DNA from: Acidobacteriota bacterium
GTDB lineage: Bacteria > Acidobacteriota > Terriglobia > Bryobacterales > Bryobacteraceae
NCBI GenBank assembly: GCA_025354885.1
Contig: JANXLY010000056.1
Location: 29,135-93,134 of the forward strand
Length of the DNA stretch: 64,000 bases
Direction: 5' to 3'
Numbering within the stretch: position 1 is the stretch's first letter; each line of letters starts with the position of its first letter. The position numbers and the translations under genes are program-made. Shown here one piece after another: positions 56,475-64,000 of this stretch. The notes under the pieces are model-generated. The model had not been told where the DNA came from, ran no database searches, and saw only the letters and a program-made list of their open reading frames with translations.

Positions 56475-57173
56475 TTAGAGCTTGAGGTGACCGGCTTCTA
56501 CACCGAGACGGATGAGGTCTTCGTGGGAGAGCTTGATGTAATCGTCACCTTCACCGACTGGAGCTGGCTTTGTTTTGGTGATCGCTTTTGCTTCGTCGGT
56601 TGTTGCTAACAAAGAGATTGCGATCAGGCCTGCGCTTGTTTTGTAGAGGTTTTGGGTTCGGAGGTCGGCCATGGGAAGAGCTTTCGAGAAGTTCACTTCT
56701 TTGCCGTAGGCGTAGAGTTCTCCTTGGACCTCGAGAGCGGCGAAACGGTCTCGCTGTAGTTTGCGGAGTTCGTTGAGGGATTTGTCGGCTCTCCGCTCCT
56801 GGAGGGCACCGAGTTTGATGAAGCGTTCCATTTGTGAGAACCATTTTGGGTGATCTGGGTCGTTGACCCAACGGTCCTGGGCCTGGAGTTCGAGGGCTTG
56901 GGCGCGATTGATCTGAAATGTGGCAAAGGCGTAGCGGCGGAAAGTTTCTTCTTCGAGGCTGCCTTCAGGGAGACAGTCTTTGCGCAGCTTTTGGATGTGT
57001 TGGCCGAAATTGTTTTGCGCTTCGGTGTCGGAAGCGAAGAGGGTGTTGGGTTGTGCAGAGAGGCCGTGATTTACGGCGTTGCGGGAAGAGTTAGCCTTTC
57101 CCTCGGGTGAAGTGGGGCCGGTTGAGTGCTGCGCATTGGCGCGGTTTGCATCCTGTTTTGCCTGTGATGACAT
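56475..57173 (-). CDS. Hypothetical protein with NRANAQHSTGPTSPEGKANSSRNAVNHGL N-terminus
   Basis: 232-aa ORF; N-terminal motif of the type seen in recurrent acidobacterial hypothetical proteins; preceded by structured leader repeat A. Confidence 0.65.
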   Translation of the reverse strand: MSSQAKQDANRANAQHSTGPTSPEGKANSSRNAVNHGLSAQPNTLFASDTEAQNNFGQHIQKLRKDCLPEGSLEEETFRRYAFATFQINRAQALELQAQDRWVNDPDHPKWFSQMERFIKLGALQERRADKSLNELRKLQRDRFAALEVQGELYAYGKEVNFSKALPMADLRTQNLYKTSAGLIAISLLATTDEAKAITKTKPAPVGEGDDYIKLSHEDLIRLGVEAGHLKL

Positions 57174-57440
57174 TTGGAAGTTTCCTTTAGTTTTTGAAAT
57201 AGAAAACGCGCCAGCAGGCCGGGTGGCTTGCGGGCGCGTTCTCGATTACAGAATGTAGCAGACGGGTGAACGGTGTTTGGAGGGGAGGCGGAGTCGTTCG
57301 GTTTGTTTTCAGCGGGTTAGGTGTTGAAAATATTTTCGAAATTTCTGTCACTGACATTTGCGGGAGTGCCAAATTGGAAGGTATCGGAGTCTTCTGAATG
57401 GTCAGTTGGTAAACACTACGCCGTTGAGAACGAGATCTAT
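57153..57440. repeat. Interspersed leader-like repeat, copy A
   Basis: Contains hairpin 57204-57240 (AAACGCGCC...GGGCGCGTT), TTTTCAGCGGGTTAGG..AAAATATTTT block, and 80-nt block 57345-57424 that is 75/80 identical to 59281-59360. Confidence 0.75.
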
Positions 57441-57490
57441 CGGGCCTGCGAGGGCTTGTCTCGCCGCCCCATCAGGTCTAAGCTTATGGC

Positions 57491-57691
57491 ATGAGCCGTC
57501 AAACGAGCCAGTTGCTTGAGGCATTCGACGCGTTGCCGACGGAAGAGCAGCGAGCTTTCACAGCCGAGTTCTTGCGCCGGGCGATTCCCTTCGATTCCGG
57601 CCCCCTCGATGACGAAGAAACCGCGCGCGCTGCCGACGCGGTCTTCAACTTGCTGGACGCGGAAGAGAATGACTCAGCCCCTTCGCGGTGA
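57491..57691 (+). CDS. Putative antitoxin of PemK/MazF-type module
   Basis: 66-aa acidic ORF immediately upstream of and overlapping a PemK/MazF-like gene. Confidence 0.6.
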   Translation: MSRQTSQLLEAFDALPTEEQRAFTAEFLRRAIPFDSGPLDDEETARAADAVFNLLDAEENDSAPSR

Positions 57692-57983
57692 AGTTTGGCT
57701 GTGGGACCTGGGCATGGTTGAGAAGGTCCGGCCCGCTCTTGTGATGAGTGTCGGTTATGGGGACCTTGATCGGGCGCTGATCACGGTCGTTCCGCATACT
57801 ACCAGTTTGCGTGGGTCGGAATTCGAGATTTCCGTTCCGGTCGCGTTCCTCAAACCCGGTGCCTTCCTGGTGCAGAATGTCGCCACATATCCCGTGGTTC
57901 GGGCAATCCGCAAGCTGGGTGTGCTGAAAAAGGAGCAGTCTGATCCTGTCAGCGAGGGCTTGCTCCGATGGCTCGGATACTGA
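57669..57983 (+). CDS. PemK/MazF-family toxin (endoribonuclease)
   Basis: RGEVWLWDLGMVEKVRPALVMSVGYGDLDRALITVVPHTTSLRGSEFEISVPVAF...GAFLVQNVATYPVVRAIRKLGVLKKEQ; ATG 57669 overlaps antitoxin. Confidence 0.85.
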   Translation: MTQPLRGEVWLWDLGMVEKVRPALVMSVGYGDLDRALITVVPHTTSLRGSEFEISVPVAFLKPGAFLVQNVATYPVVRAIRKLGVLKKEQSDPVSEGLLRWLGY

Positions 57984-58061
57984 GCTTGGCGGCCCCTCTT
58001 CCGGACTGAGCATTACGGTTCCCTTTGCCGTTTTGCGCGAGCTATGCACTGAAACCCGCCT

Positions 58062-58904
58062 TCACTCTGGCACGCTTTCGTCTTTGTGTCGCGTCCACGG
58101 TTGGCCTGGCGCTGCTCGTTCTGCCCACCAACCCAAAGGGAGGTCAACCAGATCTTCGAGGCTGCGATCTTTGTCGATTGGATGATGAAAACAGGAAATC
58201 ACGGGCGGCCCGCCGCCCGACATTCCGTCACCAAGGAATTGCCATGCACCATCTTCGATGTCATGTGAAACGTAGGTTACCAGCTCGGTACCCGAGTGCA
58301 CCGCTGCGGACAGGAAAACTCTTGTGTGCGGATGGTCGGGGAATTTCCAATTAAACAGGCTGCTCGCCGGATCTGCTGATACCCAAAAGTCCTGTTCGAC
58401 ATTCGTGAAGACTAAATTTGGCTGCAAAAGAGGTTGCTGAAATCTGTCGTTGAAACCCGAATCCTCCGGGAAGCGATTTTCAAGATCAGGATAGACAGCT
58501 TGAATTGCTGGGTAGGGCGCGTTCCCGTAATACCAATTTGCCCAACCCATAAGATGTTCCGTCCACTTCGGATCAACCGGTCGAAATTCACATTCGACTT
58601 CATCAACCATCTCGCGATGCCTACCTCTCAACAAATCAATCCCGTTGCGCAACTGTTCAACTGCTTCGTTGAGAAGAAAGTGGGCCGTCTCTTGTTCTAG
58701 CCCGATCGCTATTATCTCGGGCTTTCCGCAGTTGTCAAAAGCGCCAATCGTATAGGACCAACTGGGGCCTGAAGTAGTTGACTGGATATGGATCACCGTG
58801 CAGCCGAATGTCTCGATGTCGGAAACGGCTTTTTGCTCACGTTCATTCAACGCCGTCCCGCGAAGCAACGCGGTTCGTTCTGTTGCGTAACGTTGCTCAG
58901 CCAT
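58062..58904 (-). CDS. DUF4262 domain protein
   Basis: ERALSDIETFGCTVIHIQ..GPSWSYTIGAFDNCGKPEIIAIGLEQETAHFLLNEAVEQL resembles DUF4262. Confidence 0.75.
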   Translation of the reverse strand: MAEQRYATERTALLRGTALNEREQKAVSDIETFGCTVIHIQSTTSGPSWSYTIGAFDNCGKPEIIAIGLEQETAHFLLNEAVEQLRNGIDLLRGRHREMVDEVECEFRPVDPKWTEHLMGWANWYYGNAPYPAIQAVYPDLENRFPEDSGFNDRFQQPLLQPNLVFTNVEQDFWVSADPASSLFNWKFPDHPHTRVFLSAAVHSGTELVTYVSHDIEDGAWQFLGDGMSGGGPPVISCFHHPIDKDRSLEDLVDLPLGWWAERAAPGQPWTRHKDESVPE

Positions 58905-59018
58905 CTAAGTACAGTATGTCAAGACACAGGTCAGGCGATTCGCTCCCCATAAGTTGCACAGTGTAGAGTGATATCTGCTGTGGGTCGAGCCCGGCTAGAA
59001 TTTTGGGCCAGTTGGATT

Positions 59019-59375
59019 TTGTTTTGCCTGCGATGACCTTGCGAAATTTTCATTCGGGTTTGAAATAGCAAACGCGCCAGCAGGAGAGGTGGCTTGCGGG
59101 CGCATTCCCGACTACAGAATGGAACAGACGGACGAACTGTATACGGAGGGGAGCAGTAATCGTTTGGTTTTTTCAGCGGGTTAGGTGGCGAAAATATTTT
59201 TTGAAAGGTCTGTAATCGCGATTTTCGGTAGCGCGAAATTGAGAGGTGGCAGCGTCTGCGGCTGGGCACTTGGTAAATGTCTGTCACCGACATTTGCGGG
59301 AGTGCCAAATTGGAAGGTGTCGGAGTCTTCTCAATAGTGAGTTGGTAAACACTACGCCGTCTGATCGTGATCTAT
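59019..59375. repeat. Interspersed leader-like repeat, copy B (with internal ~71-bp tandem duplication)
   Basis: Shares hairpin 59070-59106, TTTCAGCGGGTTAGGTGGCGAAAATATTTT and the 80-nt block with copy A; also a remnant of the CDS start region (GTTTTGCCTGCGATGAC). Confidence 0.75.
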
Positions 59376-59471
59376 TCTGAAAACCACCCCAACTTCCAGA
59401 TGGTGCGTGATTCAGGACTCTTTCTGATCGGCTAGATACCCTCGTACACAAGTGTTCGATATAATAGCTCC

Positions 59472-59683
59472 ATGAAAGGTTCCGAATTCCTCCGCGCCGT
59501 AAAAGCGTATGCGAGGAAGAAAGGCATAAACTGCCGATGGGGCCACAACGCGGGTCGGGCAGCCACGGAACACTTTATCTTGGAAGCAGCCTCACAGTGG
59601 TCAAGGATTTAAAGAAAGAACTCGGGCCGGGCCTGTTAGCGGCCATGTGCAAGCAAATCGGAATTCGCAAGGAGGACCTCTAA
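59472..59683 (+). pseudogene. hicA toxin remnant with multiple frameshifts
   Basis: MKGSEFLRAVKAYARKK (frame 0), GINCRW (frame 2), GPQRGSGSHGTLYL (frame 1), GSSLTVVKDLKKELGPGLLAAMCKQIGIRKEDL-stop (frame 2): HicA-like pieces in different frames directly upstream of hicB. Confidence 0.7.
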
Positions 59684-60120
59684 TGTTTAGCGCAACCTAT
59701 CCGGCTACTTTTCAACCCGAGACCAACGGCAAGGGCCTTTTCGTTCGATTTCCCGACCTGCCCGAAGCGCTCACCGGGGGCGACGATCTAAACGACGCAC
59801 TGGAGCAAGCCGCCGACTGTCTAGCGGAAGCCATCGCGGGCCGTATCGCTCGCGGCGACCGCATCCCATCACCGTCTAAGCCCAAGCGCGGTCAACGGCT
59901 GGTGAGTGTGCCCCTTTACCTCGCCCCAAAACTCGCCCTCTACCTAACCATGCGCGATCAAGGGCTCAAGAATACGGAACTCGCACGACGGCTTGGAGTG
60001 AGCGAAACTGTGGTGAGAAGAATGCTCAATCCGAAGCACGACACAAGACCCGAAAACATGCAGGCCGCACTCGCGTGCCTCGGCAAGCGGATTGTGATCA
60101 CCTTTGTGGATGCGGCCTAA
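59683..60120 (+). CDS. hicB: HicB-family antitoxin with HTH domain
   Basis: FSATYPATFQPETNGKGLFVRFPDLPEALTGGDDLNDALEQAADCLAEAIAGRIARGDRIPSPS; C-terminal HTH ELARRLGVSETVVRRMLNP; TAATG overlap with hicA remnant. Confidence 0.88.
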   Translation: MFSATYPATFQPETNGKGLFVRFPDLPEALTGGDDLNDALEQAADCLAEAIAGRIARGDRIPSPSKPKRGQRLVSVPLYLAPKLALYLTMRDQGLKNTELARRLGVSETVVRRMLNPKHDTRPENMQAALACLGKRIVITFVDAA

Positions 60121-60122
60121 CC

Positions 60123-60302
60123 ATGCCCCTCTCCATCGACGAAAAACTCGGCCTCTAGGAAGTCGTCGCGCCCATTGGCGCGGGCGGCATGGGCGAAGTG
60201 TGGAAGGCGCGCGACACGCGGCTCGATCAAATCGTCGCCGTCAAGCTCCTGCTCAGTCAGCATGCCTCCCGTGCGAGCGCCGCGCGATTTCAGCGCGACT
60301 GA
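60123..60302 (+). pseudogene. Ser/Thr protein kinase N-terminal fragment
   Basis: MPLSIDEKLGL*EVVAPIGAGGMGEVWKARDTRLDQIVAVKLLLSQHASRASAARFQRD*: kinase glycine loop and VAVK lysine, in-frame TAG at 60156-60158 and truncation at 60300. Confidence 0.8.
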
Positions 60303-60368
60303 AACTTCGCCTTACACTGCAGCACCTCCGGCCCGAGAGATTTGTTTATCCAGACGACAGGCAACCCG

Positions 60369-61439
60369 TCAGAATTGTTCGTCGCCGGTGGGCTCGCGGC
60401 GCGGAACACCGTTCGCTGTGTGGCGGAAGCGCGAGATCTCACGGTAGACGTTGTAGCGGCAGCGATTCACGCCACCAAGAGGGCGGTGCTCGCTCAGGCT
60501 GTGCCAAGGTGTGTAGGATAACTGTTCGGCAAAGGCCATCTGCGCTGGCGAGTCGAATCGCTGTACCGGAATGCGCAGCGTCGCCACCTTACGATAGGGC
60601 GACCGGGCTTCGGCCCATCGAATTCGCGGGTCTTCGACCGGCATGGATCGGCTGTCGGCTTGCAACTGCACGAGGAAGTCAAAGCACAGCTCCTCGGTTG
60701 CAAGCTGCGAGGACATCGCTTCTCGCAGATAGTCCGGGCCGGGTTGAGCTGGCAGAACTGTGGCGCGCGATATGGTGGGCCGCAACGACACCTTGGCGGG
60801 CCGATCGCCCATCAGGAGCGGCACCATCGACCAGTATTGTGTGTTCAGTGGGTTGGCAATCTGCACGCGGGTGTTCTTCGCGTTCTTCAACTCCTTCAAT
60901 CGCCACTTGAACGGGTTGAGGCCGAGGAAGAACTTGGTGGGGATCTTGTCGCGCAGCGAAATGCGGAAGAACTCGACATAGTCTTTGGCATCCTTGACAA
61001 AAAATACATCGTGATTGATGAACAGGAAGTCCTGCGTCATGGCATCGGCCTCGTCGTCGAGCAACTTGGATCCGGCCACGTCCATCAGCTTGAGACCCAC
61101 GCCCCGGCCATCGGGCACGTGGTCAGGCTGCACTTCGCCGGAACCATTCGAAAAGCGCACCCAGGCGGGGTAACTCCGTTGGGCTGCAAAGACTCCGAAT
61201 CGATATTCCTGCGGCAGCGAAGGCTCGACCTCGAGAGTTGCGCGGACGACGCCGTGGTGCTTTGGATGGGCGTCCCGTTTTGCCCGTGTGCCTGCGGGGT
61301 ATTGCATGTGCATGCGCTCCATGACCAGTCGCACCACTTCGGCAACTGCGCGCTCTTCGCCGGGCGCAATGGTCTCATGGCGGGTGACGGGATAGGGACT
61401 CGATATTGGCATGTATATACCCTCTAGGCTAAGCCCCAT
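60369..61439 (-). CDS. Catalase-like (KatE-related) family protein
   Basis: YPAWVRFSNGSGEVQPDHVPDGRGVGLKLMDVAGSKLL...TQDFLFINHDVFFVKDAKDYVEFF catalase-fold signature segments. Confidence 0.75.
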   Translation of the reverse strand: MGLSLEGIYMPISSPYPVTRHETIAPGEERAVAEVVRLVMERMHMQYPAGTRAKRDAHPKHHGVVRATLEVEPSLPQEYRFGVFAAQRSYPAWVRFSNGSGEVQPDHVPDGRGVGLKLMDVAGSKLLDDEADAMTQDFLFINHDVFFVKDAKDYVEFFRISLRDKIPTKFFLGLNPFKWRLKELKNAKNTRVQIANPLNTQYWSMVPLLMGDRPAKVSLRPTISRATVLPAQPGPDYLREAMSSQLATEELCFDFLVQLQADSRSMPVEDPRIRWAEARSPYRKVATLRIPVQRFDSPAQMAFAEQLSYTPWHSLSEHRPLGGVNRCRYNVYREISRFRHTANGVPRREPTGDEQF

Positions 61440-61551
61440 TCACACAATTGACGACAGTTGCGTTGCTGCCAGAAAGGCCGTGCGCGTCTCCTGTTCGTCG
61501 GGGACAGCGCGAGTCGGCCCATGAGGAGGTTCTTTCAGTCTCCGCAACCAG

Positions 61552-61652
61552 GTTTGAAGGGGAGGCAGAATCATTCTTTTTTTTCAGCGGACTAATTGCG
61601 TAAAATATTTCTGCAATTTTTGTCAACGCGATTTGCGATAGCGGCATATCGG
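61552..61652. repeat. Interspersed leader-like repeat, copy C (diverged, partial)
   Basis: TTTGAAGGGGAGGCAGAATCATTC..TTTTCAGCGGACTAATTGCGTAAAATATTTCTGCAATTTTTGTCAACGCGATTTGCGATAGCGG aligns with the same blocks in copies A and B. Confidence 0.55.
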
Positions 61653-61669
61653 TCGCCTGAGAATTGCCC

Positions 61670-62146
61670 TTATCGTTCTCTGATATCCGCTGGCTTTGCC
61701 GTTGCCGATGAACGGGGAGTCGGCTGAGAGCGAGTTAGCAGCCAGGCGAGGCAAGCGCCTGCGACGACGTCATAAGACATACAGAAAGCTGGCCAATATG
61801 CAGGCATACCGGCATTTGTCACGATGCGGCCGTGGAAGAAATCAAATACGCCATGGCCGACAAGTGCAGCGGCGACTATCCACAAATTAAATTTGAAGCC
61901 GATGACTGCAAGCAATAGAAATGCAGTCATCACGCTGGTTTCGATGATCAGCGCTTCCGTGGATCCCCCCATTACTGCAAACAAGACGTAATAAGAGCCG
62001 ACCACGATTAGCACCGTCGGGTAGAAAGCGCGATCGCGATCCAATCCTACAACCCTTGCAAATACAGAAACAACCGTTGCGAGAAAACTTCCGATTCCAT
62101 ATCCCATAATCATTTCCTTTAATTCGTTTGAGGTTGGTTGAGCCAC
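61670..62146 (-). CDS. Hypothetical multi-pass membrane protein
   Basis: 158 aa, about five hydrophobic helices (FYPTVLIVVGSYYVLFAVMGG...). Confidence 0.7.
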   Translation of the reverse strand: MAQPTSNELKEMIMGYGIGSFLATVVSVFARVVGLDRDRAFYPTVLIVVGSYYVLFAVMGGSTEALIIETSVMTAFLLLAVIGFKFNLWIVAAALVGHGVFDFFHGRIVTNAGMPAYWPAFCMSYDVVAGACLAWLLTRSQPTPRSSATAKPADIRER

Positions 62147-62157
62147 TGCATCCTGCG

Positions 62158-62736
62158 CTATTTCGCGATCTCAGGCTTGAGTGTGCCCTTGGATTTTGCG
62201 ACCTGGAGCAGCGTTGGATAAAACTGAACAAAAGTGTTATCGACGGCTCCATTTGTTGCGTGGCAGGTCTGGCAACTCGATTTTGCGCCTTTCGGCGGGG
62301 CCATCCGCGAGGCGGGGCCAAATCCGAAGAACTCCCACTTGTTTGGGAATCGGGATTGATCCTTGACGTGAGCTTCCAGTCCAACCAATCCCTCCTGGAA
62401 GTGACCGCCTTTGTTGATGGAACCTTTGCTGGTTGAGGTGCGGACTTCCATGATGAACATGGTCTTGTCGGGCCAGGTGCCGGTTGCAAGAAATGCCCTA
62501 TATGCCTGCGGTGTGACGAAGACGTTGTCGAATCGATCACCCACCGCTGAATTCGTGGCGCTGTCCACGAAGCCATAGGTCATGCCGAGCCCTGAGCTCA
62601 AGAAGACCCATTCGCGATAGTTGTCCGGCAGCTTGAGCTGTCCATCGCTTGTGTATTGCGGCTCATCCGGTCTTGCCTGCTGGGCGGGTAGATTCAGGCA
62701 GGCGAGCAACAATGGCAAGAATAATTTGAGTTTCAT
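62158..62736 (-). CDS. Cytochrome P460 family protein
   Basis: LKLPDNYREWVFLSSGLGMTYG..DRFDNVFVTPQAYRAFLATGTWPDKTMFIMEVR..GAKSSCQTCHATNGAVDNTFVQFYP; signal peptide from ATG 62736. Confidence 0.88.
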   Translation of the reverse strand: MKLKLFLPLLLACLNLPAQQARPDEPQYTSDGQLKLPDNYREWVFLSSGLGMTYGFVDSATNSAVGDRFDNVFVTPQAYRAFLATGTWPDKTMFIMEVRTSTSKGSINKGGHFQEGLVGLEAHVKDQSRFPNKWEFFGFGPASRMAPPKGAKSSCQTCHATNGAVDNTFVQFYPTLLQVAKSKGTLKPEIAK

Positions 62737-62761
62737 TGGCAGTATGCTTTCTACGGTCTGG

Positions 62762-63085
62762 TTATTTCCAAGCGATCGATTCGACAACGAGAAGCGCCCC
62801 TTGTTGCGTGCCGTGAACGTAGACTTGCAGGTCTGTGGTCTTGCCGGTCGACTGGAGCAGGGCAATCGCCTTCTCGTTGCCATCCGGCGTAAACGGGAGG
62901 TATTTGCCATCTGATGTGAGGACCCCGAATCCGCTGGACTTGCAGGTCAGGGCGCACTTCGTCGTATGTGTTTTGGGGTCATCATTCTTGCACTTTGAAG
63001 GCATGAGGTGGCCGTTTACGGTCTCGCCATACAAGGTAAGGGCGAGAGAAAGCGGCAGGCAGGTGGTGAGGAATGTTGATTTCAT
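62762..63085 (-). CDS. Hypothetical secreted protein
   Basis: Signal peptide MKSTFLTTCLPLSLALTLYG; GHLMPSKCKNDDPKTHTTKCALTCKSSGFGVLTSDGKYLPF. Confidence 0.65.
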   Translation of the reverse strand: MKSTFLTTCLPLSLALTLYGETVNGHLMPSKCKNDDPKTHTTKCALTCKSSGFGVLTSDGKYLPFTPDGNEKAIALLQSTGKTTDLQVYVHGTQQGALLVVESIAWK

Positions 63086-63190
63086 GTGTTTGATCTCCTG
63101 AAGCCATACTAGAGTTGATTCACCAATTCGCAAAGGACACAGATCCAGCGAATTCGGCCACGTGAGCAGAAGCCTGGCCTATGCTTAGGC

Positions 63191-64000
63191 ATGGATCCTA
63201 GTTCGGCTGCATCGGCGTCGGGCCTTGTGCGGCGTGTTGTTTTAGTTGCTCCGGTTGGCCTGCAGATTCTTGACGTGGCCGGGCCGGCCGAAGTGTTTGC
63301 GCGGACGGAAGCTGTACTGGGGCGCCTCAATATGCCCATCGTCGGGGTTTACAGAGTGGAGCTTGCTTCGATTCGAGACGAGGCCGCCGTGCCCACTTCT
63401 TGTGGACTCAGTCTCTCCCCTTCCGTCTTTTACAAAAATGTTCAGGGCCCGATTGACACGCTCCTGGTTGCCGGCGGTCAAGGGGTAGAAGCGGCTGCCA
63501 ACGATCCTGATTTGCAGGAATGGCTTCGCAGGCAAGCCCGCTTAGTCCGGCGCATTGGTTCCATCTGCACCGGAGCGTTTCCGCTAGCCGGAGCAGGACT
63601 TTTGGACGGCCGTTGCGTGACAACGCACTGGCAGTGGTGCGATCAGTTTCGAAGCCTGTTTCCAAAGGTTCGAGTCGACTCGGAGCGAATCTTCATTCGC
63701 GATCATGGCATATCGACATCGGCGGGAATCACGGCTGGAATGGATCTTGCGCTGTCGATGGTTGAGGAAGATCATGGGCATCGCGTCGCAATACAGATTG
63801 CCCGTGAACTGGTGATGTTTCTCCGTCGGCCTGGTGGACAGTCGCAGTTCAGCACGGCGCTAGCTGGGCAGTTTGCTGACCGTGAAACATTTAGCGAACT
63901 GGTGCCGTGGATTCTGGCGCACCTGGAGCAAACTCTGCGAGTGGAAGAACTGGCGACCCAAGCGGGGATGAGTGTCCGCAATTTTACGCGGGTATTCACC
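63191..64000 (+). CDS. GlxA-family transcriptional regulator (DJ-1/PfpI + AraC HTH), 3'-truncated by window edge
   Basis: RRVVLVAPVGLQILDVAGPAEVFARTEAVLG; VAGGQGVEAAA; IGSICTGAFPLAGAGLLDGRCVTTHWQWCDQF; AGITAGMDLALSMVEEDHG; ELATQAGMSVRNFTRVFT. Open through window end. Confidence 0.9.
   Translation, partial: MDPSSAASASGLVRRVVLVAPVGLQILDVAGPAEVFARTEAVLGRLNMPIVGVYRVELASIRDEAAVPTSCGLSLSPSVFYKNVQGPIDTLLVAGGQGVEAAANDPDLQEWLRRQARLVRRIGSICTGAFPLAGAGLLDGRCVTTHWQWCDQFRSLFPKVRVDSERIFIRDHGISTSAGITAGMDLALSMVEEDHGHRVAIQIARELVMFLRRPGGQSQFSTALAGQFADRETFSELVPWILAHLEQTLRVEELATQAGMSVRNFTRVFT

Noticed and set aside
57187-57372. Small ORFs starting MALPQMSVT (57187-57372, 58931-59308) and MPLSQIALT (61429-61647) as a protein family
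   Set aside because: They lie on the interspersed repeats and their similarity follows nucleotide conservation including the non-coding hairpins; treated as repeat sequence rather than genes.
59457-59462. TATAAT-like -10 box just before the hicA start
   Set aside because: No convincing -35 element at 16-18 bp, and the distance to the ATG is very short; not called as a promoter.
63176-63189. Short inverted repeat GCCTATGCTTAGGC just before the GlxA-family gene
   Set aside because: Five-bp arms are easily due to chance; no second copy found.
1-64000. CRISPR arrays, rRNA genes, transposases or prophage modules
   Set aside because: Looked for and none could be supported from the sequence.

Overview
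The window reads as a high-GC chromosomal segment from an Acidobacteriota (Solibacter/Bryobacter-like) genome. This is inferred from Oar-like TonB receptors, a Solibacter-type C-terminal domain protein, PEP-CTERM proteins and the futalosine menaquinone enzyme MqnE; no search was run. Core genes include uppS, ispD-ispF, ppk, mqnE plus a UbiA-type prenyltransferase, larB, polA, lpxC, a CDP-alcohol phosphatidyltransferase and tRNA-Leu(UAA). Regions that merit follow-up: (1) an exopolysaccharide/PEP-CTERM locus at about 12.9-22.2 kb, with two paralogous PEP-CTERM proteins sharing a 21-bp upstream motif, a 1256-aa Wzz/GumC-TPR fusion with an internal signal-peptide-like segment, a BY-kinase-like protein with a degraded Walker A, and a lone CpaE-like protein; (2) a tightly coupled TonB receptor / LuxE-PaaK-like adenylating enzyme / Bug / TctA / TctB operon at 40.3-48.0 kb; (3) an accessory island at 56.3-62 kb with an interspersed leader-like repeat family (three copies), a PemK/MazF-type TA pair, an intact hicB next to a multiply frameshifted hicA, and a truncated Ser/Thr kinase remnant; (4) a structured ompA-family 5' leader with two perfect inverted repeats. 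No CRISPR array, rRNA or transposase was recognised. All family names are read by eye from the translated sequences.
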